The notes beneath the pieces were generated by a model. That model did not search any database and was not told where the DNA came from. It worked only from the letters and a program-made list of their open reading frames with translations. A DNA stretch of 64,000 bases from Calcarisporiella thermophila CBS 279.70 (lineage: Eukaryota > Calcarisporiellomycota), in NCBI RefSeq assembly GCF_041956535.1, contig NW_027192200.1:329477-393476 (forward strand), read 5' to 3'. A program made the translations under genes and the position numbers. Of this stretch, positions 23,123 to 35,924 are shown in pieces (the first letter of the stretch is position 1; every line of letters starts with the position of its first letter).

Positions 23123-24400
23123 GTTAAGAATCAAGCATTAACGTATGTAATGTGCACACACTTTCTGAGTTAGCTTTGCGCTTCTTCATACTATTTGTCG
23201 TTTGAAATGAATGCCAATCTTGGTTTGAATAAAATAGCTAAAAATATACTACTTAAGAGCACTACAATTGAATAATTCAATATTGAAGAACTCAATTATT
23301 GAGTTCTTCGATCAGATCGAATACAAAAATGGGATTGAGTAGCATGATCCAGCATGAAAAGGCGGAGCTTCTCTCGCCGCTCAAAGATTATTGCTACCAA
23401 AAAGGAATCTCTCCTGCTACACGGACTATTATATCTCCCGCACTTCTTTCCTATACTATAGATAACCGAGACTGCAGTTTTTCTCTTGATACCTAATTCT
23501 ATCCATATTATTTTTAGTTTATGAAAAACATAAAGAAATTAACGTACTGAAATCAAAATAGCCAAGAGAAGTAGTGTTTATTCACCTTGGGCTGGGGTTT
23601 TATTGGCTCAAAGAAGGGCTAACATGACTTCACTAAAGCTTTAGAATTTCTTTCCCGCATCCAAGTACGGCAATTTTGCTTAAAGTATTTTAATACTGAC
23701 CAAATGTTCTTTGTATGCAACAAGGGATGCGGTATCCGCTGAAGCTCGCCTGGGTACTCTGCTGTGACAAGGTTGGCAAGCAAAAAGATTCAAAACAGGT
23801 AAGTGAATAGTGTTGACATGGCATATATAAATGCAAAGTATTTTGTCTACAGAGGCTGGTTTATTTAGTACAACTTATATCCAATTGAATGTAAAGCTGC
23901 AACACGTAGAAGAGTATTCAGGAATAATGGCTCTAAATGATGACTCTCAGAAGGAGATAGGAATAGGTTGAATCATGTATGTTTTAATTATAGCTAATTT
24001 CTGTATGGCCTGTTGGTTTCGGGTTCACTATAAGGTTTCAAATGGATGTAAATTTTATATAGAATTCTATTTCGTATTAGCTCATATCAAGAAAATTCTT
24101 TCTGCTGTGCTCTCATGATTCCTGTCCTTGGAGTTGAATGAGAACAATCTGCACTTCTCTTATCAGTTGATTTATATGGAAGGTCTGATTAGAGTTGTGA
24201 AGGCGAGAGATGATGTCATTTACCGAAACCATGAAAGATTACACTTGAGAGTTAGAGTAGACGATGTCAATAAAGAGTGGGAAAACCGATTTCGCAAAAA
24301 TGTGTATCTGGGTAGGTTGAACTACTGTGAGCATTAATTACATAATATAGCACCTATAGTTTACGAAATCCTCTGGGTATTTAGACAAACACTTGCTCTC
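23123..24400. other. Intergenic between ML copies
   Basis: AT-rich. Contains a 12-bp inverted repeat with a one-base spacer at about 23284-23308 (GAAGAACTCAAT arms) and the helical ORF 24128-24337 mentioned with the upstream relic. No complete gene is recognised. Confidence 0.4.
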
Positions 24401-24412
24401 AAGCCGATATTC

Positions 24413-24600
24413 GTTTCACGGTATTCCAGCCACTCTGCGAGAAGCATTATTGGCCGATCCATCGAATCAATTACCAACCTTCAACAAATGCTCAATGCGT
24501 CTGGTCGATCATGGATTTTTATTGGCATTCAGGTGCATCAACAGCAGATTGACAAGGAATTTTTCGCATGAAGTTCTCCACTCAAGCTTATAAAACAAAA
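24413..24600 (+). promoter_or_regulatory. Promoter of the second ML-domain gene
   Basis: Contains CACGGTATTCCAGCCACT, TATTGGCCGATCCAT and GGTCGATCATGGATTTTT in the same order and spacing as in front of copy 1. A CTTATAAAAC box lies at about 24588, roughly 63 bases before the ATG. The duplication therefore covered promoter and gene. Confidence 0.6.
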
Positions 24601-24652
24601 AGGCTCTTATCTATAGTCAAATCCTCTCCCCTATTCTTCCAAACATATCGAT

Positions 24653-25255
24653 ATGAAGACTGCCTTAGTCTTTGTGGGGGCTTTGTTACCCATCCTCTCT
24701 ATTGCAGCTGAAAAAATCCATTACGAACCATGTGGAAATAGTCAACTTCTTGGAAGGTTAATATCCTTTTTCTTTCTTATCCCAGTGCTAGAAACTCTTT
24801 TTCAATTCTCAATCCATCTTTTTATTTGCTTTCTTGCCCACTTTGGCTTAACATGATAGACAATCCATCATACAAGTTACTCCTGATCCTCCAAAAGCTG
24901 GCGAATCCATCAGTATAGTCGTCACAGTCGTTCTTGATACACTAGTGGCAGGTGGAACGAGTACTCTATCATCCTCTGTTGGTGCCCTAAGTCTCGCGGA
25001 TCACTTCAATCTTTGCGAAATCGCTGCGTCGGGAGGTGATCGTTGCCCTCTCCAACCAGGTCGCCACCACTTTAAACTTGTCCACAATGTTCCTGCACTC
25101 GCGGTAAGAAGAGAATTTAAATAGGAAGTAACCAAATATTTATATTTGCAATTTTATTATAGGCAAATCAAAGGTTGGATTTCAAGTTTGATGCGAAAAC
25201 TGACGACAGTCGCATGCTATTTTGCTTCAGTGGATATGCAGATGTCGTTCAGTAA
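24653..25255 (+). CDS. ML-domain (NPC2/MD-2-like) secreted lipid-binding protein, copy 2
   Basis: Three exons (24653-24756, 24860-25103, 25163-25255) encode 146 residues. Signal peptide MKTALVFVGALLPILSIAAE is followed by IHYEPCGNSQLL, then VTPDPPKAGESISIVVTVVL, NLCEIAASGGDRCPLQPG, FKLVHNVPALA and LFCFSGYADVVQ. The cysteine layout, the (T/Y)P-x-P-P-(K/V)-AG opening of the core and the intron positions match copy 1, but sequence divergence is large, so the duplication is not recent or selection is relaxed. Expected role is single-lipid binding and transfer in the secretory or vacuolar lumen. Ligand is unknown. Confidence 0.88.
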
Positions 25256-26140
25256 CATATATAATGCACTGCTCACTTTCTGCATTAGCATTATATTTTG
25301 ACTTTTGAAAACGCAATATAGTGATATACAATAACTGATCTGAACTGGCGCAATATTGCCTACCCAAGCGGATTTTGTCGATCACTTTGCACTCAACCGC
25401 CACGATGATGGGGCATTCTTTTGTCTCATTTTTCGCTTATCAGTAATTCCGATTATTTGGCGAGAGGACAAATTCGAAAATTGCTTATGGTAGACCACCA
25501 AAATGGAGAGCAGACAGTGTTCTTGACATTTTCGCAAGAAATTGAAGCCGCAACTAGCGAGGTATCCCACGATTGCAATGTCCATAGAAATTCAATAATG
25601 CCAAAGTAGATGCAACTAGACTTTTGGAAGTAAGAGCAGTTGTATGTTTGCCGAAAGTTGTTGTCTATGTTTCACTTCTGTGAGATATATGATAATTTTA
25701 TTTCTCGATAACTGCTTAATATGCCAATAATATTATTAATAATTTCCCATTAAAAACTTTCATTAATTTGCTGTTCAGATTACCATTGCCCTTTCAATGA
25801 ATAAAGTCAATTTCAGGCAATGAGAACAGTTCTTTGGGGAAAACTTAATCTTTGATGGACAAGAGAGATAGCTTTTACTTTGCGTTCTTGATTGAATAAT
25901 ATATGTTGTTATTAGAGAAATATAATCAGAGGAAAGCTAAGATTACGGAAGCAAAGCTATGAAATAGAATGATAGAATGCTACGTCGATTTAAATATTGT
26001 GCATAACGCCTTTGAACACTACAGTTGTAGTCAACCCCGGAATATTGTGATGTCAGAGCCCTTTTCCATTGCAAGAAATTCACGCTCGGCTCAAATGTCT
26101 TTTAATTTCTTTGCTTAACTACACATTTTAATTTTGATAG
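25256..26140. other. Intergenic, nothing recognised
   Basis: AT-rich with two overlapping antisense frames near 25382-25609 that lack any motif. Confidence 0.4.
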
Positions 26141-26430
26141 AGAACCTGTGGTGAATAATAACGGGATCCTCCAGCATCCAGCGGAGCTTTCAATTTGTGC
26201 TTCGCAGCCTATTTTGATAAAACTGGGATCAGCGGTAGTATTACAACTACTACACATGGTGTTATTCGAATAGTTACGATTTTCGCAAATTCGACGGGGA
26301 CAGTGGTGAGCGTCCCCTCAAACCGGGCCAGCCCAAGTTCCGCATAATGAAAGAGCTTACCGAAGACTCGGTAAGGAGAAAAGTTTACTAAAAAAAACCA
26401 AATACATTCATATTTAAATTTAACTTACGG
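26140..26430 (+). pseudogene. Third, decayed ML-domain copy
   Basis: The segment aligns by eye with copies 1 and 2: the TTGATAG end of intron 1, a GGATCCTCCAGCATCCAGCGG match to the PPKAGES coding part of copy 2, a GTCCCCTCAAACCGGG match to CPLQPG, and CTCGGTAAGGAGAAAAGTTTA matching GCGGTAAG(A/G)AGAGAATTTA at the start of intron 2 in both copies. No exon 1 with a signal peptide and no intact frame through exon 2 are found, and exon 3 is not recognisable. It is therefore a relic of a third tandem copy. Confidence 0.6.
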
Positions 26431-26716
26431 TGAAGTCCGTACAGAAAACTAGATTGAAACGTTTGACAACAGCGGTGGCTGGATTTTTTGAATGAGATTC
26501 GAAATGACACGGTTTAGTAGCTTGTAGAGTACACAGCCTTTTGTTTTTAGAATAGAACGCAATCAACCAATAGAACAGGCAATTGCTAAGCAGGATAGAG
26601 GGCACATAAGCACATATAATTACACAAAAACAAACTTTCTATGCCTGCTATTGAGCCGTGGGTTTGAAAGCTGCCAGTTGATGCACATGCTTTGCCCAAG
26701 TGATTTGATTATAGAA

Positions 26717-27837
26717 TTACTTCATTGCCAAAGCAATTTTCCCTCGCACTCCTTTCTCCGACTCTTCCTGTGCCCTCGCTCCTTCAGCTAGCGCATATGT
26801 CTGCGTCACCACTCCCTTAAATTTGTCTCCTGCCTCCTCAATAAACTGCATCATCTCCCCAAAATCCTTTACAGGAAGGGAGGAAATAAATTTATATTTT
26901 CCATCGAAAATCATTTTCAATCCGACATTGGTAACCGCTTTGGCAAGGCTCAAAACACCAAGGCGTTCAGCCCCAATATGACTGATGGGACCGACGGCTG
27001 TGACGTACCGTCCAGTCTTTTTGAGCAAAGGTTTGGCTCGGTAATAATAGTCATCGCCTCCAACCAGATCAAGGACCACATCAAACTGCTCTTCGGCAGC
27101 GAGCTCTTTCTCGAATGCTTGCTTGGTGTAATCTATGACACGGTCCGCGCCCATCTCTTTGACGTATTCTTCATTTTTCCCCGAACACACTCCCACAACG
27201 TAGGCGCCTGCTAGTTTCGCAAATTGTGTTGCAAATACTCCGACACCTCCCGAAGCACCTAAGATGAGTACACGCCTAGAGCCAGGCGGTGTGACAGAGC
27301 GGGGAAGAAGACCGAGATTGAAGAGTCCACTGAAAGCCGTAAGACCGGAAGTTCCAGCAGCTGCGGCCTCCTCAGAGGGAAGCTTCGAGGGACGTTTGGC
27401 GACACGCTCTTTAGTTGGATTGACGGCGATATACCTATCAAAAGATTTTAGCTCGATTAGTCTTCCGCCCGCGATTTTCAGCTGCAAGTGTGCAGATGTA
27501 AACATGACACCTACTCCGCGTACGTGCCCGATTCATATCCCGGTAATACCACTCCACAAACTTGGTCTCCTACACCGTATCCTTCAACGTCTTTGCCTAC
27601 TTCCACTACTTCTCCAGCGAAATCATTTCCAATAATGGCAGGGAGATTTAAACGAATCATAGGAAGATTGCCCTTTCGAATCTTCCATTCCACCGGATTA
27701 ATGGAGGAATGGCGAATTCGCACTAGAATTTGGTCGTTCGCGGGCCGTGGGGCTGGGACGGTGACCAGTTGAAGTACCGAAGGGTCGCCATGGGCCGTTA
27801 GCTGGAGGGCTTGCATTTGAGTAGATTCGGTCGTCAT
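26717..27837 (-). CDS. Medium-chain dehydrogenase/quinone oxidoreductase family protein
   Basis: Two exons (27837-27515 and 27434-26717) encode 346 residues. The GroES-like N-terminal half reads LVRIRHSSINPVEWKIRKG and IIGNDFAGEVVEVG, with VGDQVCG. The Rossmann half has LILGASGGVGVFATQFAKL, giving the G-x-G-x-x-G NADPH-binding turn, then a VGVCSGKN segment and MGADRVIDYT. The zinc-ligating Cys of true alcohol dehydrogenases is absent, as in zeta-crystallin, RTN4IP1 and enoyl-reductase relatives. It probably reduces quinones or activated alkenes with NADPH. The exact substrate cannot be stated. The intron splits codon Glu before YIAVNP. Confidence 0.9.
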
Positions 27838-28211
27838 TCTGATTATAATTTCGAAGAATGGAGCTAGTTGTGTTTAGAACAATATTTCCGAGCCATTTTC
27901 CCTGGATATTTAAGTATTCGGGGAAAATTAAAGTTGCGCTATTGCCTATTCTGTACTCGTTAGGGTTTTATGTAGAAAAAAACCCTGAGTAAAAGATATT
28001 AAATTGAGTATGAAAAAATGCCTAAATTTCATATATGAACAACGGAGCCTAATACATATATTATTGGTGATTAGAGATACATTTCGAGATTAACAGAATT
28101 ATATACAACAATAGATGAATCAATAGGGAAAAGAACAAAAGCGTAATACATTTCAATCAACAGTATTATCAACTATCCTACACATGAAATGATAATAGGT
28201 AATAGTAAAGA
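27838..28211. other. Intergenic
   Basis: AT-rich; carries the promoter of the minus-strand dehydrogenase gene and the 3' flank of the next small gene. No other feature is seen. Confidence 0.4.
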
Positions 28212-28469
28212 TTAACAATTGCACACATCTCTGCAATTGCATCCGATGCCGCTCCCTCGACATATACATGACGATGAATGGCTCCAAAAAACGCGATGCC
28301 GATTTTTGAAATCAGGAGAGCATGGTGGCGAACTAGAAAATGAGCGCGATGTTAGAGATGCCTCAGAAGGACGCCGCTGATTTTGAATGGGAACGGGAAC
28401 GGGAACAGGAGCGGTAGTCGGGTTGGGTGGCCGTTGATGGCTAGGCACAGGATTTTCCTGTTGAGACAT
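28212..28469 (-). CDS. Small protein with a CXC-rich C-terminus, family not recognised
   Basis: An 85-residue frame. The first half is Pro/Gln/Ser-rich and disordered (QRRPSEASLTSRSFSSS). The second ends with a compact cysteine cluster, CICRGSGIGCNCRDVCNC: three C-x-C units spaced by six and three residues. That spacing recalls metallothionein-like metal clusters. The alternative is that the cluster is a fortuitous frame at the end of an exon. No signal peptide or membrane segment is visible. Confidence 0.45.
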   Translation of the reverse strand: MSQQENPVPSHQRPPNPTTAPVPVPVPIQNQRRPSEASLTSRSFSSSPPCSPDFKNRHRVFWSHSSSCICRGSGIGCNCRDVCNC

Positions 28470-29268
28470 GCGTGGAAGTTAAAAATAAGAGCAAGAGAAA
28501 AAAAAGGGGGAGGGTGGAAAGGGATTTTGTTTTGTTGCGTGTGAGAATTGTGGAATGGAAATAGAAGTCTATGGCAGAGAGGCGGTTTTAATAACCAGTC
28601 TTATTTCTTATGGAGAATTAGGTGACTTGGCGCCTTCCGAGATTTTCCAAATCATGTCTCAATTCTCCCAGTAAACCTTAGATTATGATATCACTAGCCA
28701 TTTGCAGACAACAGCAGTTCTAAAATGCAAGTCACGCCGAAAAGATGAAAGCAGATCTCAAGTCAGAACTTAGTTTATCGTAGAGTCGGCTAATCTCTCT
28801 CAGGAAACTGTTCCCTTGCTCCATACGCCCATGAACATAATGCTGACACTAACTTTCTTGGCCGCATGACAGTTAATACGCATGTGCCCTGATAAACAGA
28901 GGATCTTGTCACCATATTTGTACTAGAAATTAAGATCGGTACTGCCAAGAGGGCACGGATCTTAATTTTTTTCGATCCTTCGTCCCTCTTTAAGGATCGT
29001 CAAGATGGGAATTCCATTACAAATGGAAGAAAATGATAAGGGTATGCGAGTCAAACTTTCAGAAATGACCATTTGATTTACAGTCCTAAGAGGATATGAG
29101 CGTATGTACTTTGTGTATTCTTTTAAAAATACAACTTAAACGACATTAAAGTCAAAAAGAAATTTCGTAAGTTTCCCAATCCTATCCACAATTAACGGAC
29201 TGGTTTAATTGTTTGGTTACAGGGAGACAGGTTGTAGAGAATGGCCGGATCAATCTCATAGTGTCTCT
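28470..29268. other. Intergenic with two adjacent hairpins
   Basis: Nothing coding is recognised. Around 28929-28966 ATTAAGATC pairs with GATCTTAAT across about 20 bases. At 28971-28998 CGATCCTT pairs with AAGGATCG. Confidence 0.4.
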
Positions 29269-30707
<1,439 letters not shown>

Positions 30708-31622
30708 TGGGTAGCTGCTGGGAGATTTTCGGGAAATGAACGTATCGAAAGAGAAATGGCTCCAAAGTGGACGCGACCTTTATATTTTATTTTATTGTTC
30801 TTCGGATTTCTAAACAGTCACAAATGAAGCCTCACTTGTCGAGAATTAAACAAGTATATCAGAGACATTAAAATTTAAGCTTTGAGAAAGTGATGGAAAA
30901 ATGGAAGGCGAAGTCTGACCCTATATCTTATCAGTACTTATAGAATGGAGAAACAATATACACATGTCTCAATATCGCACGCAAATTAAAAACTTTCCTC
31001 GATTGTAACGATATGCGTACATACGAACATCATTATATCCACTGTATAACAGATTATTATGGTTTGTCTTCTCGACCTTTCAATTTCGCTGCCACTACCA
31101 GTGGGCTACAAGTATTCCACATAGTCTATTTATATATTCTTGCTCTACCTAATCTTTGAATATTCCCAAAATGCTCACCCTATTTGGCATATCGATTGTG
31201 TTGACATCTTCAAAGGTGAAGATCAATTTTGAAATACCAATGTTGCAGCTAACAAACTCTTTTGATCAAGAAGAAACTACGAAAGGATAGCTTCGATCTT
31301 ATTCTTTATTCATTTAAAAGGCTTGGTAGAAAAGTTCCAATATCAAAATAGAAAATTTCAGGTCTTTCTACCATTTAAAAGATATTTATTTAGTCAATAA
31401 ATGGGTGCTCAAGGAATATCATCTAGTTTGGATTAAATACAGTTACAATTGACATATACAACTGGTTCAAAATAAAAAAATAATCATGGTAGGCATTCTC
31501 CTGGCACCTCTGAGATGTTGGAGATACCTCCACGCCAGCCTCATTCATTTTTCTCTATAGAACTATATATAAGTATATGGTGGTGATAGAATATATGTAA
31601 CAATCTCATTCAACCGTCAATT
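30708..31622. other. AT-rich intergenic region
   Basis: No gene found on either strand; contains the promoter of the cyclophilin gene. Confidence 0.5.
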
Positions 31623-31803
31623 TTACAGCTTAGCATTTCCAATAACTTGAAGAAGAATAGGGTCTTGGGAAAGATATCCCATTATAAAGTAATTTTGACC
31701 TTGTGTAGTGGTGGCAAAATACCGAGAGCCAACGTCACAAGGTTAGTCAACAGAAATTCGGTTGGGCAGTCACGACGTATTCCTGTGCATTTTCAAATGT
31801 CAT
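31623..31803 (-). pseudogene. Small broken ORF, family unknown
   Basis: On the minus strand ATG at 31803 opens MTFENAQEYVVTAQPNF. A +1 shift and an in-frame TAA then separate it from CDVGSRYFATTTQGQNYFIM, which goes on to LSQDPILLQVIGNAKL and a stop at 31623. The two parts have convincing composition and together would be about 60 residues. It could be a pseudogene, or an exon pair with a splice I cannot place (a GTTGACTAAC lies at the break). The divergent carrier gene starts 66 bases away. Confidence 0.35.
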
Positions 31804-31868
31804 TTTGAGAAGTATTGCTTAGGAATTAAAGCATTGATAGGTTTGTTCTTGGTGGTGAGAAGTTGGAA

Positions 31869-32907
31869 ATGCCACGATCATTAACGGGACATCCCGATCT
31901 GGTTTGTACACCAACAAGCTTTTGTTTTACCGCAATTTTGAATTTCCATTACTAATTGCTTACTTAGGATCAAGGTATCGCAGGTTTCGGGGCGGGTGCA
32001 ATATCCACCATTTTACTACATCCACTGGATCTAATTAAAACCCGGTTTCAAGGTAATTTACACATAGGCATCTGCTGGCAATCTGTGTTCCTAAACCAAG
32101 ATTGATACATTAGTGGAAGAATCTCGCCGTGGAGTCAAGAGAGCAAAAATTGGTGGAACTTTTCGTGCATTTCGTTCCATTCTGAAAGAGGAGGGATTCC
32201 AGAAAGGGCTATATCGAGGACTCTCTCCCAACTTCGCGGGTGCTACGACGAGCTGGGGGCTCTATTTCCTATTTTACAGTAGCATCAAGCGTCGAATGCG
32301 TTCCTCTGACAGTGAAAAATTGAATGCGGGGCAACACCTTCTTGCCGCCGCTGGGGCCGGTATCGTCACCCAATTTTGTACGAACCCAATCTGGGTCGTC
32401 AAAACACGCATGTGCGCAACCGCCCAGAAGGAGACCGGGGCGTACCGGGGCCTATTGGACGGATTGTATCAAATAGCGCGCTATGAAGGAATCCGCGGTC
32501 TGTACAAGGGCATGGTTCCAGCGATATTTGGAACATCTCATGGAGCGATCCAGTTCATGGCTTATGAGGAAATGAAAAAATGGCGCGCCAGCCTTCGTCC
32601 CCATAAAGACCCACAACTCGATAACACCGAATATCTGGCCATGGCTGCATCCTCCAAAATGTTCGCCATTATTGTCACCTACCCCTATCAGGTTATCCGG
32701 GCACGCCTCCAGTTCCAACGGCTGGAGCGAAAATACGAGGGCATTGGTGATCTGATCCGCAAAATGTATCGCATCGAGGGGACGGGATCGTTCTATCGCG
32801 GTTTAGCCCCCAATCTACTGAGGACCCTCCCGGGAACGTGTGTTACTTTTTTAGCCTACGAGAATTTATTGAGAATATTCCGTGCGTGGGGAACGGTAGA
32901 GATTTAA
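31869..32907 (+). CDS. Mitochondrial carrier of the folate/FAD (SLC25A32/Flx1) type
   Basis: Three exons (31869-31901, 31968-32052, 32114-32907) encode 303 residues, the normal carrier length. The three signature motifs are PLDLIKTRFQ, NPIWVVKTRM and YPYQVIRARLQ, each followed by a G-x-x-G-(L/F)-Y-(R/K)-G element (GLYRGLSPN, GLYKGMVP, SFYRGLAPN). TNPIWVVKTRM and the third-repeat ALSKIFA/YPYQV-like segment (AASSKMFAIIVTYPYQVIRA) are typical of SLC25A32/Flx1, which moves folate or FAD across the inner membrane. In this subfamily motif 2 has Trp in place of a charged residue, as here. Pyrimidine or NAD carriers are less likely alternatives. Confidence 0.9.
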
Positions 32908-33177
32908 AAATGATTATCATTTTGGATTTTATTTAGACTATATATGTTTTTTTATCTGCTTTGTTCTATTTCTTTTGCTCTGTAATCTCTTTTGCATTAA
33001 TACCCCATAGATAAAAAAATCTATAGAGCTGTGTTCATGCGCAACTATTTATATATGTATTTAAACGGGAAATATAGGGAAAAGTAGTCAAGAGAAATAA
33101 AAATTAAAACAAAATGTACAAGAGGACCATGAAAAAAAAAGTTCTCGAAAATCTAAAAAAGGGCCGCACGTACCGTG

Positions 33178-35137
33178 CTACATATGCTTTCCGACTTGAC
33201 TTGGTAAGAAGAAGGCATTCCTCCCTTCACCGTCTCCATCCCTTGCCCCAGATGACCCCACCGAGGCCACATCATCTCCTCCACCCGGTCCTGCCTTCCC
33301 GCTCGTGAATTTCTCCACAGTGTCCCCGGGTCGATTTCGTGTCCAAAATCGGGTCGTGCAATCACTAGACCCTGACACGAGAATATGTCCCAGTGGATGC
33401 CAATCTAGTGCCCACACGTTGTTCTCGTGCGCATTCTCTTGACAGCCCACATTCGTTTCCTCCCCTACCAGCCAAAATGTGAGGGAACCCTCGGAACCGC
33501 CGGTGGCAAGCAAGCGCTCATGCACTGGGTGCCACGCCAAGGCTAAAAGTGGAGCATATTAAAAGGTTAACTTTTCAAATGTTTATGCGTTGCAATCACC
33601 TAAACAGATAATTACAAGTTATGTCCCGTTTATGTCCTTTAAATGTGAACATTTCGCGCATCATCCTGATATCGTATATTTTAATTTGCTGATCCCTACC
33701 CCCCGTAGCTAACCAATTCCCGTTCTTATTCCACTCCAAACCTTGGATGGTGTTCTTGTGGCCGTGTAATGTCGTGAGCGTTTTCCCTGTTTTTGGATCC
33801 CACAGCTTGACGAGATTGTCTTTACTCCCTGATGCCAGAAGCCCCTTGTAGGGGTGCCAGTCTACACATTTTACGTCCCAGCCGTGACCTTGGATGGTGG
33901 AAAGGTTAGTTACTGGCCAGCATCGTGAGTAAACCTTAGCAAAAGCAAACGCCATTTTACCTGTCAAGGTCCTTTCCTCAATGCCTTCGTTGAAATTCCA
34001 AATTTTAATGGTTCCATCATCAGAACAAGATGCAAACCGCGCATCCGAAGGTGAGAATCTGTCATCGATCCCCCCAAATCATGTCAAGGTTAGTTCTAGT
34101 CGCAATTACTTTAATCAAAAACCAACTCACGTAATATCCCGCACAGGTTCGCGATGCCCCTGGATTACTTTTAGATTGTTCATGTTCGATTGCCAGTATT
34201 TAATGAAGCCACCGTGGTCTCCGGTCACCATCCACGTGTCATTGTGGCTCCAGCGCATTGCGCGCACTGCTGAGTCGTGAGCCTGCAGGATAGTTTCAAA
34301 ATTGAATGTGAGGCCGTTCCAGAGTGTAAATTCGCCGCTGAAGGAGCCTGTCACGAGACGACGACCTTCGGGTGTCCACTATCAAGGATAAGTGTAAAGA
34401 AAATATTTCTAAGCATTGAAAGGGCGATATATAACCCCAGAACCGAAACTTACTCGTGCCACATTGACTGCAAAACGCTGCTTGTTAGTTGAAGTATGCA
34501 CCCATTTGGTTGTGATGGCATTCATAGGGTTATCGAGGTAAGCGCAAGGAGATAATAACTAGAGAAATATATGTAATTCATTATTAATAAAATGCAAGCA
34601 AAGCATCAACCTCCATAAGTTCAATGGAGAGGAAAAAGGGCAAAAGAAAATTGAAACAAGAAAAAATAAAATACTCACATCAATAACATATGCAGGATCG
34701 GGTCTTAGCCGCTTTCGATCTCTGTGATCTCTTGTAAAAACCATATCCTAGTAGCATTAAACATCATAGCCATGGTTCTTTTACTTTTCTTTCATGGAGA
34801 AGTGTGAAAATGCAATCTTTACCTGCAAATATCGTCCCACGCTGCTCGCATAATTAACAGTTCTTCGCTCTACTCTCTTTCTCATCTGTTTTCCATCATA
34901 GTTTTGTGTTTTCATACCACCACCTTGCGACTGCATCTGCATTTGCATTTGGAGTAGTACATCAGGGGGGATCTGTGGAATATCTTGTTGCTGCTGTTGC
35001 TGTTGTTGTTGCGGGTGTGAGTGTTGTTGCTGGTGCGATTGATAGGGCCGTTTCTGTCGCCGCTGGTTATTTTGAGGTAAAGAATAAGAGTCGTAGCCCG
35101 ATGGAGTCGGGTGCTGGGATGCCTGATACTGGTACAT
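33178..35137 (-). CDS. Pfs2/WDR33-like polyadenylation factor subunit
   Basis: Start ATG at 35137. The N-terminus has a polyglutamine tract (about 35030-34985), then [20 protein letters not shown] and [17 protein letters not shown], the Pfs2/WDR33 lead-in. Seven WD repeats follow ([111 protein letters not shown]). The end is Gly-rich. Pfs2/WDR33 recognises the AAUAAA signal together with CPSF30/Yth1 and bridges cleavage/polyadenylation factors in the nucleus. It is divergent with the PPP1R11-like gene. Confidence 0.95.
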
Positions 35138-35309
35138 GATGGTTTGGGATTAATTAATATTCAGGATCACGATTCCCTAGCTAAGTTAGGATTTCTTTAA
35201 AAGAGGTGGTAATGAGGCGCAGCACTATAAGTTTAAACTCTTACCTCCCAACTCACGGGCTGCCAAATAATTCTATTCTCGATTACTGTTGGAAACAGGT
35301 CGCATAATC

Positions 35310-35924
35310 ATGGGGACAACCGATCCTACCCTCTCGACCCCTTTAATCTTTTCCGATTCTCCTTCTCCCTCCTCCATCCCGTCTCGGCCTATTCTCTCGC
35401 GAATCGCGAGTCCAAATCAGCGACCAGAAACCTATGGATCCCGAACGATGACTCTGCATCCGGAAGAGCTGGAAGAAAATGGTCAAGGTAGCGAAGAGGG
35501 AACTCCGCAACCTCCTGAGGAAGTAGGCACACTCCGTCTAAGTGGCGCCCCTGCCAATTCAGGGCGGAAAGTAAAATGGAGTGAAGATGTGGTTGACAAC
35601 GAACATTTGGGCAAAAAAAAGTCAAAGAGTATGTAGAGTTCCATTAGCTTCTTTTTCGGCGCCATGATTATGCTGGCTCTTATCACTAATCACATGGGTT
35701 GTCGGATAGTATGCTGTATCTACCGACGTCCTCATGCGTTTGATGAATCTTCTGAAGACGAGAGCTCGGGATCAGATTCCGATCATGATTGTGACGGCCA
35801 CGGCCACGGCCACCATCACAATCATAAACGTACACCGCGCTCTAGCAGCCCTAACGCGTACGAGCGGCAGCCCCGATACAGTAAAGACAAGAAAGGCAAA
35901 ACTCCAGCAAATCAGAACACATAG
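35310..35924 (+). CDS. PPP1R11/Ypi1-like protein phosphatase 1 inhibitor
   Basis: Exons 35310-35628 and 35710-35924 (phase-1 intron) encode 177 residues. The conserved core is RKVKWSEDVVDNEHLGKKKS joined across the intron to KICCIYRRPHAFDESSEDE, which matches the PPP1R11/Ypi1 pattern. That includes the RVxF-type PP1 docking motif (KVKW) and the CC-Y-xx-P-x-x-F-x-E-S-S segment. A His/Gly/Asp stretch (DHDCDGHGHGHHHNHK) may bind metal. PPP1R11 inhibits PP1, and the mammalian form also has E3 ligase activity. The first in-frame ATG (35310) is taken as start. Confidence 0.93.

Noticed and set aside
35289-35309. Upstream extension of the PPP1R11-like frame
   Set aside because: It would start at TTG; the first in-frame ATG is at 35310.
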